DNA of 64,000 nucleotides from an uncultured Ruminococcus sp. (GCA_910579955.1 CAJTWE010000009.1:15889-79888), one strand, 5' to 3'; numbered from the stretch's first letter, positions 34,523 through 43,716 are shown. Program-made: numbers and translations. The notes: generated by a model from the letters alone, not told the origin.

Positions 34523-35614
34523 ATGAACTTTTTGAAGAAAAATGCATACGGTATTATTCTATGCGCTGCAATTGCAGGGATAGCGACCTTTATTGCTTCT
34601 CTTAGTATTGGAAACTTTTCCTTTGAACTTATTGGCGCACCTGTATTGGCAATTTTAATTGGAATGATAATTTCTTTATCTGCTCCAAAACTTGTTAAAA
34701 GCGATGCTTTGGCAGGGGGTATAAAATTTACGTCAAAGAAAATATTGCAATGGGCTGTAATTATTCTCGGCTTTTCATTAAACTTGAATACTATTGCACA
34801 AGTTGGCGCAAAGAGCTTGCCTGTAATTGTTTTAACAATTTCAGCGTCCCTTATTACAGCCTTTATTCTTATGAAGGTTATGAAAATAAAAAAGAAAACA
34901 GCCTGCCTTATTGGTGTAGGTTCATCTATTTGCGGAGGCTCTGCTATTGCAGCAACAGCTCCTGTAATCGATGCAGAGGACGACGATGTTGCACAGTCAA
35001 TATCCGTTATATTCCTTTTTAATATTCTTGCAGCTCTTATTTTTCCTACACTGGGTTATAATGTCCTGCATTTCGGTTCAGAGGGCTTTGCAATATTTGC
35101 AGGTACTGCTGTAAATGATACATCATCTGTAACAGCGGCAGCGTCTACAGCAGAGGGACTTTATGGAGTAAGCGGTATTCTTTCCGCAGCTGTAACAGTC
35201 AAGCTTACCAGAACTCTGGCGATTATTCCAATAACTCTTGCGCTTGCGATTTACAGAACCAGAAAGGCAAAAAAACAAGGCGCAGAAGCTTCTTCATTTT
35301 CCTTTGGAAAAATTTTCCCGTGGTTTATTTTATATTTTATCGCAGCAGCTGTAATAACAACTTTAGTTGGTCTTATGCCTGAAAACGGCTTTACAGTATT
35401 TTACAATGATAGCTTTGTACCTGCAATGAAATGGCTTGCAAAATTCTTTATTGCTATGGCAATGTGTGCTATTGGTCTTAATACAAACGTTGTAAGTCTT
35501 ATCAAGAAGGGCGGAAAGCCTATACTTCTTGGATTTTGCTGCTGGGTTGCAGTAACAGGCGTTTCAATTGCCGTTCAGTATGCTACAGGCATTTATTCTA
35601 CAAATATTCTATAA
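34523..35614 (+). CDS. YeiH/UPF0324-family membrane protein (putative sulfate exporter)
   Basis: The 363-residue protein has about ten hydrophobic segments and the family signatures APVLAILIGMIISL, ILGFSLNLNTIAQVG, IGVGSSICGGSAIAATAPVI and FAGTAVNDTSSVTAAAS. Family members are annotated as putative sulfate exporters, on limited evidence. GGAGGATGTATA precedes the ATG. Monocistronic. Confidence 0.85.
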   Translation: MNFLKKNAYGIILCAAIAGIATFIASLSIGNFSFELIGAPVLAILIGMIISLSAPKLVKSDALAGGIKFTSKKILQWAVIILGFSLNLNTIAQVGAKSLPVIVLTISASLITAFILMKVMKIKKKTACLIGVGSSICGGSAIAATAPVIDAEDDDVAQSISVIFLFNILAALIFPTLGYNVLHFGSEGFAIFAGTAVNDTSSVTAAASTAEGLYGVSGILSAAVTVKLTRTLAIIPITLALAIYRTRKAKKQGAEASSFSFGKIFPWFILYFIAAAVITTLVGLMPENGFTVFYNDSFVPAMKWLAKFFIAMAMCAIGLNTNVVSLIKKGGKPILLGFCCWVAVTGVSIAVQYATGIYSTNIL

Positions 35615-35624
35615 ACAAAAGCTT

Positions 35625-35664
35625 ATCCCCGATGCGTATTACAAAACTGCATTGGGGATTTTTA
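35625..35664. terminator. bidirectional terminator
   Basis: ATCCCCGATGC pairs with GCATTGGGGAT (one G-U) and is followed by TTTTT; it separates convergent genes. Confidence 0.8.
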
Positions 35665-35674
35665 GCCTTTATTT

Positions 35675-36742
35675 TTACATTTTGCCAAATCTATTTATAA
35701 ATCTTTTTTCGTCTATTTCAAATAATCGTTCTGCTAATTCATCGCTTATTTCAATAAGCATGCGTTCATATGAACATTGAAGAGGAGAGATCTTATTTTC
35801 ATTTCCAGTTTCAAGTCTATTCAGACAACCGCATGAATTTGTGCAGCGGTTTCTAAGATCGCATTCCAGACATTCTTTTGGTGTAGATGAACGTTTTGCA
35901 AGAGAGATCTGTTTTGATGTATCAATACCGTTCCAGACATCACCAAGGCAAAAGTTTTCATCGCCTATAAACTGAGTACAGGCATAAATTTTTCCGTCAG
36001 TAAAAATCGGCATTTGTCTGAATCCAAGATGACATCTTTCAGATGGATTATATCCTGTTATACATTCTCTTATTTTGCTGTCAAACGGACTGAAAAAGAA
36101 ATGGATGCATTTTGAAAAGCATTCCTCATAAAACACAGCAATTTTATGAAGCTCTTGTTTTAATATTTCTAAATTCTTATCTGTCCATACAGCACGCTTT
36201 CCGTATGCAATGGTAGCAGTCATTCTTTTGAAACCTAAAGAATAGAGATATTCCACAGATTCTGCATATTGGGATACAGCCTCTGGTGCAAGAGTAAGCA
36301 TAGCGTAGGAGTTCGGCATTTCACGCAGCAGGATTTTTGATATATTTTCTAAATCTGCAAATGAATCTCTGCCGTTATTGTATTTACGGCTGATTTTTTG
36401 TGATATGCCATCAAAAGATACTCCTATTACCATACCAGCATTTTTGGCACGCATAATGAATTCTTCATCAAGAAGCGTACCATTGGTAGTGATTTTAGAA
36501 CTAAATGGTATTTTGGTTTTGCGTGACATCTCCTCGCAGTAGTTAAGCGCCCATTCAATTTTGCTGCGTTCCAGAAGCGGTTCTCCGCCAAAGAAGCAAA
36601 GTCCAGCGCTACTTCCCTTAGCAAAAGCAAGATCGCATGCAGCCTTTACCGTATCCATGGACATTGATATGTTTTTCTTTTCTCGTACGCAATATATGCA
36701 GTCCATGTTGCATTGCTCAGTTAAATGAAGTGTAAAATTCAT
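35675..36742 (-). CDS. radical SAM/SPASM peptide-maturase-like enzyme
   Basis: The 355-residue protein starts MNFTLHLTEQCNMDCIYC; Cys11, Cys15 and Cys18 form the CxxxCxxC cluster motif for SAM. FFGGEPLL follows near residue 52, then KITTNGTLLD. The C-terminal SPASM region (about 240-320) has CHLGF, CTQFIGDENFCLGD and CLECDLRNRCTNSCGC, for auxiliary Fe-S clusters. This layout is that of enzymes that modify ribosomal peptides or mature sulfatases; sulfatase genes are absent. It starts 5 bp after the repeat protein's stop codon, so that protein is the prime candidate substrate. Confidence 0.85.
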   Translation of the reverse strand: MNFTLHLTEQCNMDCIYCVREKKNISMSMDTVKAACDLAFAKGSSAGLCFFGGEPLLERSKIEWALNYCEEMSRKTKIPFSSKITTNGTLLDEEFIMRAKNAGMVIGVSFDGISQKISRKYNNGRDSFADLENISKILLREMPNSYAMLTLAPEAVSQYAESVEYLYSLGFKRMTATIAYGKRAVWTDKNLEILKQELHKIAVFYEECFSKCIHFFFSPFDSKIRECITGYNPSERCHLGFRQMPIFTDGKIYACTQFIGDENFCLGDVWNGIDTSKQISLAKRSSTPKECLECDLRNRCTNSCGCLNRLETGNENKISPLQCSYERMLIEISDELAERLFEIDEKRFINRFGKM

Positions 36743-36747
36743 ATTGC

Positions 36748-37314
36748 TTATTCCATGGGAAGTACAGGTTCTCCTGCAAGAGTAACCTCTGTTGTTTCTG
36801 TAAATATTGGAGCAGTACCGGCTGTTGTCAGAATTGTAGTTTGAGTAGTTGTATACATAGGAGCAACGCCTTCAGTTCTCAGTTCTGTTTCTTCTGTTGT
36901 AGTTGTAAGTACTCCTCCAAGCTCTACTGTTGTAGATTTGGTTGTATTTGTGTTGTCTGTTACAATTACATCCCCTGCAAGCCTAACATTTGTAGTTGAG
37001 GTTGTAGTTTTAGTAGGAGTGGTTTCTGTGTCGTCAATGATAGCAACATCACCAGCAAGATGAGGCTCTGTAGTTGTAGTAGTAGCTACAGTTGTCGTTT
37101 CGTCAACTATAACAATGCCGCCATCAAGCTGAGGTTCTGTAGTTGTAGTAGCGGTTGTAGTATGTGTCGGTTCTTCTATAGAGCTCTCCTCTCCGGCAAG
37201 CTGAAGCGGAGGGGGTGCTGCGCATCCTGCCAGTGAACTTGCTGCAGTAAGAATAGAGGCGATCTTCACAGCATACTGAGGTTTTTTGTAATTCTTTACG
37301 GGTTCAATTTTCAT
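36748..37314 (-). CDS. Thr-rich eight-repeat protein, candidate substrate of the radical SAM enzyme
   Basis: Start set at MKIEPVKNYKKPQYAVKIAS (188 aa) because GAAAGGA lies 8 bases upstream. The N-terminus looks like a leader or lipoprotein signal, ASSLAGC with Cys31. The rest has eight units, each starting with a short LAG(D/E)-like motif: 38-43 QLAGEE, 62-66 QLDGG, 85-90 HLAGDV, 111-116 RLAGDV, 131-135 ELGGV, 146-153, 164-170 and 178-182 TLAGE. They are separated by Thr runs. Compositional simplicity, repeats and the adjacent radical SAM gene suggest a multi-core modified peptide or a modified surface protein. No family certain. Confidence 0.7.
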   Translation of the reverse strand: MKIEPVKNYKKPQYAVKIASILTAASSLAGCAAPPPLQLAGEESSIEEPTHTTTATTTTEPQLDGGIVIVDETTTVATTTTTEPHLAGDVAIIDDTETTPTKTTTSTTNVRLAGDVIVTDNTNTTKSTTVELGGVLTTTTEETELRTEGVAPMYTTTQTTILTTAGTAPIFTETTEVTLAGEPVLPME

Positions 37315-37342
37315 AAGTTTCATCCTTTCAATTTTAATATGA

Positions 37343-38632
37343 TTATTTCCATTCCACCTTATCAAATGTAAATTGATCTTTTGGAATAACTATCTGTGCA
37401 ATAAGTCTTGATATTACGCATTCTGAGGACATAGGCGGATAAACAGCTCCGCAGTGTACATTTAAAGTATTATTCTCAAATCCAGTTATAGATACGTCAT
37501 ACATGACCTGTGAGCCATAGTTTTGTAAAACAGCGCCCAGCAGCAAAACGTTTTCTTCAAAGAACTTATCTGTATATTTTGCAGAATAGATCTCTGCAAT
37601 GTCCTTACGTGAGATATAATCCTCAAGGAAGTCTATCATTTCATTTTTGCTTCTGATAATTGCATTTGAATCGAATCTTTCGTTTATATTTGAAAAGTGT
37701 TGATCTATAGATATCAGATAATCTATGCTTTTACGCTTTTCTATTATAGCGGCTTTTATCTCTGCAATATCAAAGCAGTTAATGCGTCCGTCATTGCAAA
37801 TATCAGCACGTGCCAGCTCTCCGCTTGAAAGCCTCGATTTACCTGCAATATATTTCTGGAGTATGAGTATATCCTTCATAGTAAGCTCATTGTCACCGTT
37901 TATATCGCCTGATGGATCTATGGATTCAAATGTAAACTCATTATCCTTAGCATATCTTTCTGCTTCAGTACCTCTATAGCCATATATAGTGAAATCGGGC
38001 ATCGGCAGCATGCTTTCAATATCAATGACGCTTCCGTCTTCCTGCTTCACATAAACACGCCCTAAAACATATCCCAAGGCTTTATCTTCTATGGTAGTTA
38101 CATTTTTTGGTATGGTTATCTCATTAAGATTATCACAACCGAAAAATGCTTCTTTTCCTATATAGCTGAGATTTTCGGGTAGTTCTACGATTCTAAGCGG
38201 ATTGCAGTTGCGAAATGCACTTTCTCCGATTTTAAAATCTGTATAATTGCTTGTAATAACAAGCTTTTGTGCAGGGCATGGCAAGCAATCACAATATTCA
38301 TCTATTCCAAAGGCATAGTTTCCTATAGCACCTACAGGATATCCGTCTATTTCGGGAGGTGTTGTAAGAGTAAGAGGGTAAATAGCCGGGAACTCATACG
38401 AAGTAAGATCATAGCTGTCTATGCTTGCGTATTTTTCTTCACCATCTGTATTGATGGAATAATGCATTCGGTAATTTCCTGTGATATATGTATTATCATT
38501 GCTGCTTTCAGCTGATGATGTATCAGAAGATTCTCCCTCAGCATATGCTTTGATATTACTTGAAATAGGACTTGAAGCAGAAACAGCCATAAGTATGCAC
38601 ATAAGCATACTAAAAACTTTTTTATAATTCAT
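37343..38632 (-). CDS. secreted LRR (BspA-like) protein with internal dockerin
   Basis: Start chosen at MNYKKVFSMLMCILMAVSAS with GAAAGGA 8 bases upstream (429 aa). A signal peptide ends near 32 (AYA). BspA-type leucine-rich repeats span about 85-170 (IGESAFRNCNPLRIVELPEN, IGKEAFFGCDNLNEITIPKN). A type I dockerin lies near 240-300 (GDINGDNELTMKDI, ADICNDGRINCFDI). A C-terminal domain of about 125 residues of unknown function ends FDKVEWK. Probably displayed on the cell surface through a cohesin. Its stop codon is 28 bp before the repeat protein start. Confidence 0.78.
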   Translation of the reverse strand: MNYKKVFSMLMCILMAVSASSPISSNIKAYAEGESSDTSSAESSNDNTYITGNYRMHYSINTDGEEKYASIDSYDLTSYEFPAIYPLTLTTPPEIDGYPVGAIGNYAFGIDEYCDCLPCPAQKLVITSNYTDFKIGESAFRNCNPLRIVELPENLSYIGKEAFFGCDNLNEITIPKNVTTIEDKALGYVLGRVYVKQEDGSVIDIESMLPMPDFTIYGYRGTEAERYAKDNEFTFESIDPSGDINGDNELTMKDILILQKYIAGKSRLSSGELARADICNDGRINCFDIAEIKAAIIEKRKSIDYLISIDQHFSNINERFDSNAIIRSKNEMIDFLEDYISRKDIAEIYSAKYTDKFFEENVLLLGAVLQNYGSQVMYDVSITGFENNTLNVHCGAVYPPMSSECVISRLIAQIVIPKDQFTFDKVEWK

Positions 38633-38637
38633 AAAAA

Positions 38638-39957
38638 TCATCCTTTCAAATTCTTATATTCATCATCGGTAAAGCGTATATTTCTATTTTTAGCATTGAT
38701 ATATGTGATGGAGTTTAAGCTCGTTTTCTTTATAAAAATGTCCATTTCATGGCAAAGTGTAAATGCACCGTCTGGCATATCTTTAAATCCATCATTCAAA
38801 AAGAAAAGAAACTTACGCCCTTTTGATATAATACCTGCGTTTCCGTTATCATTAAAAACAGTACTGTTATTTATCTCTTCATCTGTCATAGTACCAAGTT
38901 CTGTTTCAAACCATTTGTGGCTGTCCAAAAAATTGTTTAGTGACATATATCCGCCGGGGATATATACCGAGATCTTGTCGCCATATTGCAAATCATCGTT
39001 CTTCATAGAATAATCCACTGAAATATCTGCTTGAATATATGGAACTCCCAGAGAGCTTGTGTAATAGACATTTTCAACCGTTCCAAAAACTGCATAGACA
39101 GAACTTTTCGCTGAGTTTTTCCAGTCGTAAGTATGATTTAAGAAATCATCTTGAGATAATACATCTGTTATATCAATTATATTATCTGTTTTATTGTATG
39201 TAACTGATGGAACTACTCGAAAATCTCTTTCCGGAGATGTATCAGAAGAGTTAGAGTCAGAGTGTGTGGTTGTAGTCACATCAGGTTCATAGCCTCCATG
39301 CGTAGTAGTTGTTTGAACCGGTACATTAGATGTGGGGTGTGTTGTTGGTTTTGTTTCCTCGTGTGAGGGTGCTGTTTGTGTGGTTGTTGTTACAGCCGTT
39401 TTTTTAGTTGTAGCAGTAGTAAAAGCTGATGATGCTGTCGTATTTATAGTTGTTGTTATATTGTTTTGTAAATCAGAATTTTCGGTGTCTGTATCTGCGT
39501 CATCATAGATGATAGGAGAGCCATCGTTATTATTATAAATGGCAGTTGATGACGCAGCAGACAAAGAGGAAATATTTTCATTCGCTTCTGCTAGAGAAAC
39601 GGATGTTGCAATTGATGTGAATTCTGTGTTTATATCATAATTTCTATCATAATTTGTATCATATAGTGTTTCTTCGCAGTTGTTTTCACTATCACAATTG
39701 TCAGAATAATCAGTTGACACGTCTTTTGATACAAATTCATTTTTTACGTTGCTGTTATTTATAAATCCCGTGAAAATAATTGCAGCAATAGCTGCTGTAA
39801 CGGGAACAGCAGAATATCTCAGTGCTTTGATATAAAAAGGAACAGGTTTCTTTTGCTTTTGTGTTTCATTATGTAAGCTTTGAAAAAATTTTTCTTTTTG
39901 CATTGGCTTTTTAAATCCATATGCATCTTCCAGAGCTTTTTTAAAATCCTGTTTCAT
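38638..39957 (-). CDS. membrane-anchored anti-sigma-like protein with Thr-rich extracytoplasmic region
   Basis: The 439-residue protein has a short cytoplasmic N-terminus (1-48, FKKALEDAYGFKKPMQKEKF), one transmembrane helix (about 49-65) and a long Thr/Asn-rich linker (about 100-240). The C-terminal domain (about 250-439, DIIDITDVLSQ, GDKISVYIPGGYM) is beta-rich. Its start overlaps the sigma factor stop in an ATGA arrangement. Such coupling strongly suggests it is the anti-sigma or sensor partner, although a canonical ZAS motif is not seen. Confidence 0.7.
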   Translation of the reverse strand: MKQDFKKALEDAYGFKKPMQKEKFFQSLHNETQKQKKPVPFYIKALRYSAVPVTAAIAAIIFTGFINNSNVKNEFVSKDVSTDYSDNCDSENNCEETLYDTNYDRNYDINTEFTSIATSVSLAEANENISSLSAASSTAIYNNNDGSPIIYDDADTDTENSDLQNNITTTINTTASSAFTTATTKKTAVTTTTQTAPSHEETKPTTHPTSNVPVQTTTTHGGYEPDVTTTTHSDSNSSDTSPERDFRVVPSVTYNKTDNIIDITDVLSQDDFLNHTYDWKNSAKSSVYAVFGTVENVYYTSSLGVPYIQADISVDYSMKNDDLQYGDKISVYIPGGYMSLNNFLDSHKWFETELGTMTDEEINNSTVFNDNGNAGIISKGRKFLFFLNDGFKDMPDGAFTLCHEMDIFIKKTSLNSITYINAKNRNIRFTDDEYKNLKG

Positions 39958-40415
39958 ACCCTGTCCTCCTTTTCAAAAGAAATTCTCAGCTGTAACAGAA
40001 TTTTTTTAAGTCGTCGGCTAAGTGCAAATCTTGACATATTATAAAGCTCGCACATAACTGATAACGGGACTTCATTTACATATCTTAAAAGTACAAGCTC
40101 TCTGTCTATTTCTGAAAGAGAATCAAGCGCTTCTTTCAAAATGATATGGTCGTCCCAGCTCTTTTCGCTGTCTGTATTATCGGGGAGGTCTTCGGGCAGC
40201 GGAAGAGTTTGTTTTTTTCTGTATTCATCAATGCAGAGGTTTCCGGCTATGGTATAAAGCAGCTTTATTCGCTCTGCTACGCTTTTATAGCCGGGTTTTT
40301 CCAGGTATCGAAGGAAGGTTTCCTGTGTAATATCCTCGGCTTTTTCAGAGTTTTTTATTTTAAGACAGCAATATTTATAAATTTTATCATATTGCTCTTC
40401 TAAGTCAGCTGACAC
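39954..40415 (-). CDS. ECF-type RNA polymerase sigma factor
   Basis: The GTG at 40415, preceded by AAGGGAGG 7 bases upstream, gives 153 residues starting SADLEEQYDKIYKYCCLKIK. Region 2 has AEDITQETFLRYLEK; region 4 has LDSLSEIDRELVLLRYVNEV and a helix-turn-helix SVMCELYNMSRFALSRRLKK. It heads the five-gene minus-strand operon, and would direct transcription of the locus in response to an outside signal sensed by the next gene product. Confidence 0.85.
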   Translation of the reverse strand: MSADLEEQYDKIYKYCCLKIKNSEKAEDITQETFLRYLEKPGYKSVAERIKLLYTIAGNLCIDEYRKKQTLPLPEDLPDNTDSEKSWDDHIILKEALDSLSEIDRELVLLRYVNEVPLSVMCELYNMSRFALSRRLKKILLQLRISFEKEDRV

Positions 40416-40574
40416 ATGAAAACCTCCCTTCTGATATTTATAACGTTTTACCATATAAGAATGTGCGGAAAATAATGGTAAATATTCTGTGAATATTATA
40501 ACGTATTTTTTTAGATATGTCAATACGTATATATAAATCTAATATATAAATCTAATTTTATAAATAAAAAAATC

Positions 40575-40606
40575 TGCACAAATGAGCCTTAGACTTCATT
40601 TGTACA
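40575..40606. terminator. near-perfect hairpin between sigma factor and S1 gene
   Basis: TGCACAAATGA pairs with TCATTTGTACA with one mismatch, with an A-run on one side. On the minus strand it precedes the sigma-factor operon, so it would terminate the S1-domain gene transcript. Confidence 0.5.
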
Positions 40607-40620
40607 GGTTGATAAAAATA

Positions 40621-41544
40621 TTATTCAAAAACGCTTTCAATAAGCTTAGATGCACCGGGTGGAGTGTATCTCCAGCTATTTATATGCTCTTCCTCAGTAA
40701 AGTATTTTATAGGCGGCAGAGGTTCGTCGGGGTCAAATACATCAACAATTACAAGTTTCACTTTCATCTTTTCTGGAATCAGTGCTTTTATGTAAACGCT
40801 GGCGCATTTCCCTGCTTGCAGCTGACCCTGTGGTTCGGCAAGGCCAGCAAGATTTGGAGTTAGTTCAATGAAAACTCCATAATCCTCTACAGAACGTATC
40901 ATTCCTGCTACTGTTTCACCTGTAGAAAAAATCGAGGCATTTTCAAGCCATGTTCCAAGAAGCTCTTTATGACTAAGACAGAGTTTACCCATATCAAATC
41001 CTGTTACCACAGCACGTATATGCTGCCCAGTGCGGAATCTGTCGGAAGGATGGCTTATTCTTGAAACTGATATTGCATCAATGGGAATGAGAGAGGGTAT
41101 ACCGCAGCCGGCGTCTACAAAGCAACCAAACCTTTCCATATGAGTTATGCGTACTGGTATTACATCTCCCGGACGCAGTTTTGAAAGGTAGTTATTCCAG
41201 CATTCTTCTTGTACCGAGCGTCTTGACAAGATTGCTCTGGGTGAGCCGTTTTCATCCTGTTCAATACGCATCACCCTGAAACATACCGGTTTTCCTGCAC
41301 GTGCAATAAGCGCAATATCTCTTGTAGTTCCGTCTTTTATACCACGTGCGCCCTCTTCTCTGGGAATAATTCCTTGCATACAAGGCAGGTCTACTATCAA
41401 GTTATGAGAGCTGTCACAAACTATGGCACGTGCTTCCAGTACTGTACCCTTTCTCATGGCGCATAAAATAGCTTCTGTACTTCTAATGGCAGCTAGGTTT
41501 TCAGCTGTGTGGAGTCTGCTTCCCTCTGGTAAATATTCTGTCAT
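40621..41544 (-). CDS. S1 RNA-binding domain protein
   Basis: Start chosen at MTEYLPEGSRLHTAENLAAI with TTTGGAGGTCAAAA upstream (307 aa). Three S1-like OB folds are visible: about 30-95 (KGTVLEARAIVCDS), about 120-185 (RPGDVIPVRITHMERFGCFV) and about 205-265 (GETVAGMIRSVEDYGVFIEL). It is a short relative of ribosomal protein S1 common in Clostridia; it probably binds mRNA or RNA processing complexes. Confidence 0.8.
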   Translation of the reverse strand: MTEYLPEGSRLHTAENLAAIRSTEAILCAMRKGTVLEARAIVCDSSHNLIVDLPCMQGIIPREEGARGIKDGTTRDIALIARAGKPVCFRVMRIEQDENGSPRAILSRRSVQEECWNNYLSKLRPGDVIPVRITHMERFGCFVDAGCGIPSLIPIDAISVSRISHPSDRFRTGQHIRAVVTGFDMGKLCLSHKELLGTWLENASIFSTGETVAGMIRSVEDYGVFIELTPNLAGLAEPQGQLQAGKCASVYIKALIPEKMKVKLVIVDVFDPDEPLPPIKYFTEEEHINSWRYTPPGASKLIESVFE

Positions 41545-41601
41545 TTTTGACCTCCAAAACATTATTGGTATTTTGTACAGCTTATGCGCCTTGGCCATAA
41601 T

Positions 41602-41955
41602 TTATGACGGTATAACAGGACTTCCACCCATTTGCAAAAGTATTTGCTCGGCATCGTGGGCGATTATATTTTCACAGGCAAACTCTACAAATGATGTCTG
41701 GCGTTTTCTATCCTCTTCAACGTCCTCAAAATTGTAGTCAGTTTCTACGAGTGCTGTAATATAATTCATTGATGCAATAGCTGTTGGAAGAAGTGTGAAA
41801 TGTTTTTCATTAACCCCATCGTTTATCATAACGCTTTCAGGATTTAAGGGGTAAACGTGTATTCCCTTTATAGACGGTATTTTTTTATTCAGTTCGATAG
41901 CGGCTTTCTCAGCAAAGTCCAGTGTTTCAAATTCTGCTTTTATGTTCCTTTTCAT
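41602..41955 (-). CDS. hypothetical protein (117 aa)
   Basis: The protein starts MKRNIKAEFETLDFAEKAAI with GAAAGGA upstream. N-terminal KAEFETLDFAEKAAIEL is reminiscent of small beta-alpha domains that appear in Bacillales hypothetical genes; a helical middle follows. It lies 57 bp upstream of the S1-domain gene in the same direction. No motif recognised. Confidence 0.65.
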   Translation of the reverse strand: MKRNIKAEFETLDFAEKAAIELNKKIPSIKGIHVYPLNPESVMINDGVNEKHFTLLPTAIASMNYITALVETDYNFEDVEEDRKRQTSFVEFACENIIAHDAEQILLQMGGSPVIPS

Positions 41956-42165
41956 ATCTATAATTTCCTTTCAACTTGTTTTGATATATCATTTGAAAAA
42001 TGAAATAAAATATACTTGCATTTTTTTGAAAAAAATTAATTATAAAAGCTTCATGAATATAGAAGTAGCAATTGCTGATAATTAAAAGGATGTCAAATAG
42101 TATGGTGGAAATATAGTCAGATATAAATAAATTGCATAATATTTAAGCAAAGTTTGTCAAATCCC

Positions 42166-42194
42166 TTGAAAATGAGGATAAAATGTGGTACAAT
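42166..42194 (+). promoter_or_regulatory. promoter of the phoH-ybeY-era operon
   Basis: TTGAAA-N17-TACAAT, 42 bp before the phoH ATG. Confidence 0.6.
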
Positions 42195-42236
42195 GTACTA
42201 AGCTGAACTATGTAAGAGAAAGGGTCAAGGGTTTAT

Positions 42237-43238
42237 ATGGCTGAAAGACGAATCACAGTGCGGGATAGCGCACAGATGCAGGAAATATGCGGTAGCTTTG
42301 ATGAAAATATAAAAGCTCTTGAAAAATTATACGGAGTATCTGTTGTGTGTCGTGGAGAAGAGATAAAGATAGTTGGAGATGGCGATGCTGCTGATAGTGC
42401 AGAAAGTGCATTGCAGGGAATGCTTCACATGTCAAATACAGGACAGCCTGTAAATGTTCAGACTGTAAGGTATGTGTCTTCTATGGTCGATGACGGAGAA
42501 GTGGATGAAATAGAAGCTCTTACAGAGAACGGTGTTTGCCTTACTGCTACAGGAAAAGTTGTCAGGGCAAAGACAGTCGGACAGAAAAAATATGTTGATG
42601 CTATAAAAAAGAATACCATTGTATTTGGCATAGGTCCTGCCGGTACGGGCAAGACTTATCTTGCTGTTGCAATGGCGGTAAAAGCGTTCAAGCGTCACGA
42701 AGTAAGCAGGATAATTCTTACAAGACCTGCGGTTGAAGCAGGTGAGAAGCTGGGATTTCTGCCGGGTGATCTGCAAAATAAGGTAGACCCGTATCTTAGA
42801 CCTCTTTATGATGCGCTTTTTGAAATGCTTGGAGCAGAGACATTCCAAAGAAATATGGAGCGAGGTATTATAGAAGTTGCTCCGTTGGCATATATGAGAG
42901 GGCGTACTCTTGATAACGCATTTATTATTCTTGATGAGGCTCAGAATACAACGTCAGAGCAGCTGAAAATGTTTCTGACACGTCTGGGCGAACAATCAAA
43001 AATGGTTATTACAGGCGATGTTACACAGATAGATCTTCCGGACAAGCGTAAATGCGGTCTTTTGGAGGCAATGAAGGTTCTTCGCCGTGTGGATGATATA
43101 TCTGTACAGGAATTTACAAATAAAGATGTTGTTAGACACAAGCTTGTTCAGGATATCATCAAAGCATACGAAAAATATTATAATGGAAATGTAAAAGGAG
43201 AAAACAATGCAGGTAACAAAAGTAAAAGTTTCAGTTAA
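42237..43238 (+). CDS. phoH: PhoH-family ATPase
   Basis: The 333-residue protein has an N-terminal KH-like region (1-90) and the PhoH ATPase: Walker A GIGPAGTGKTYLAVAMA near 128, ILTRPAVEAGEKLGFLPGDL, Walker B FIILDEAQN near 228 and MVITGDVTQIDLP. It is the usual upstream partner of ybeY in bacteria, linked to rRNA maturation. Its 3' end overlaps ybeY by 32 bp. Confidence 0.92.
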   Translation: MAERRITVRDSAQMQEICGSFDENIKALEKLYGVSVVCRGEEIKIVGDGDAADSAESALQGMLHMSNTGQPVNVQTVRYVSSMVDDGEVDEIEALTENGVCLTATGKVVRAKTVGQKKYVDAIKKNTIVFGIGPAGTGKTYLAVAMAVKAFKRHEVSRIILTRPAVEAGEKLGFLPGDLQNKVDPYLRPLYDALFEMLGAETFQRNMERGIIEVAPLAYMRGRTLDNAFIILDEAQNTTSEQLKMFLTRLGEQSKMVITGDVTQIDLPDKRKCGLLEAMKVLRRVDDISVQEFTNKDVVRHKLVQDIIKAYEKYYNGNVKGENNAGNKSKSFS

Positions 43239-43716
43239 GAATAATCAAAAGGAAATCAAAGTTCCGGTTGGAATAAGACTTCTTATACGCCGCTGCTGTC
43301 AGGCTGTACTCACCATGGAAAAATTTTCACAGGATGCAGAGGTAAGCGTATCTTTTGTAAGCAATAACGAGATTCGCAGACTCAACAGAGCGTATCGAAA
43401 TAAGGACAGTATAACTGATGTCCTTTCATTTCCTCTTGGTGCAAACGGTAAATATGATATAAACAAAGAAACAGGCTGCGCACTGCTTGGAGATGTTGTT
43501 ATTTCCCTTGAAACAGCAATGCGTCAGGCTGAGATCTATGGTCATTCTCTGGAAAGAGAGATAGGCTTTTTGACTGTTCATTCCATGCTTCATCTTCTGG
43601 GATATGATCATGAGATAAGTCCTCTTGAAGAGAGAATAATGAGAGAGAAAGAAGAGCAGGTTCTTGGTGAGCTGGGTATTTCAAGAGAAAATACTTTCTT
43701 GACAGAGGAAGCGTGA
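43207..43716 (+). CDS. ybeY: endoribonuclease YbeY
   Basis: The 169-residue protein has the zinc-binding motif HSMLHLLGYDHE near 117-128 and the conserved RRLNRAYRNKDSITDVLSFP. YbeY matures the 3' end of 16S rRNA. AAAAGGAGAAAACA precedes ATG. Follows phoH and abuts era. Confidence 0.95.
   Translation: MQVTKVKVSVKNNQKEIKVPVGIRLLIRRCCQAVLTMEKFSQDAEVSVSFVSNNEIRRLNRAYRNKDSITDVLSFPLGANGKYDINKETGCALLGDVVISLETAMRQAEIYGHSLEREIGFLTVHSMLHLLGYDHEISPLEERIMREKEEQVLGELGISRENTFLTEEA

Noticed and set aside
36748..37314. Simple Thr-rich cell-wall linker protein
   Set aside because: The regularly spaced LAG(D/E) motifs and adjacent radical SAM gene go beyond a linker. The plain-linker explanation is still possible and is the main competing view.
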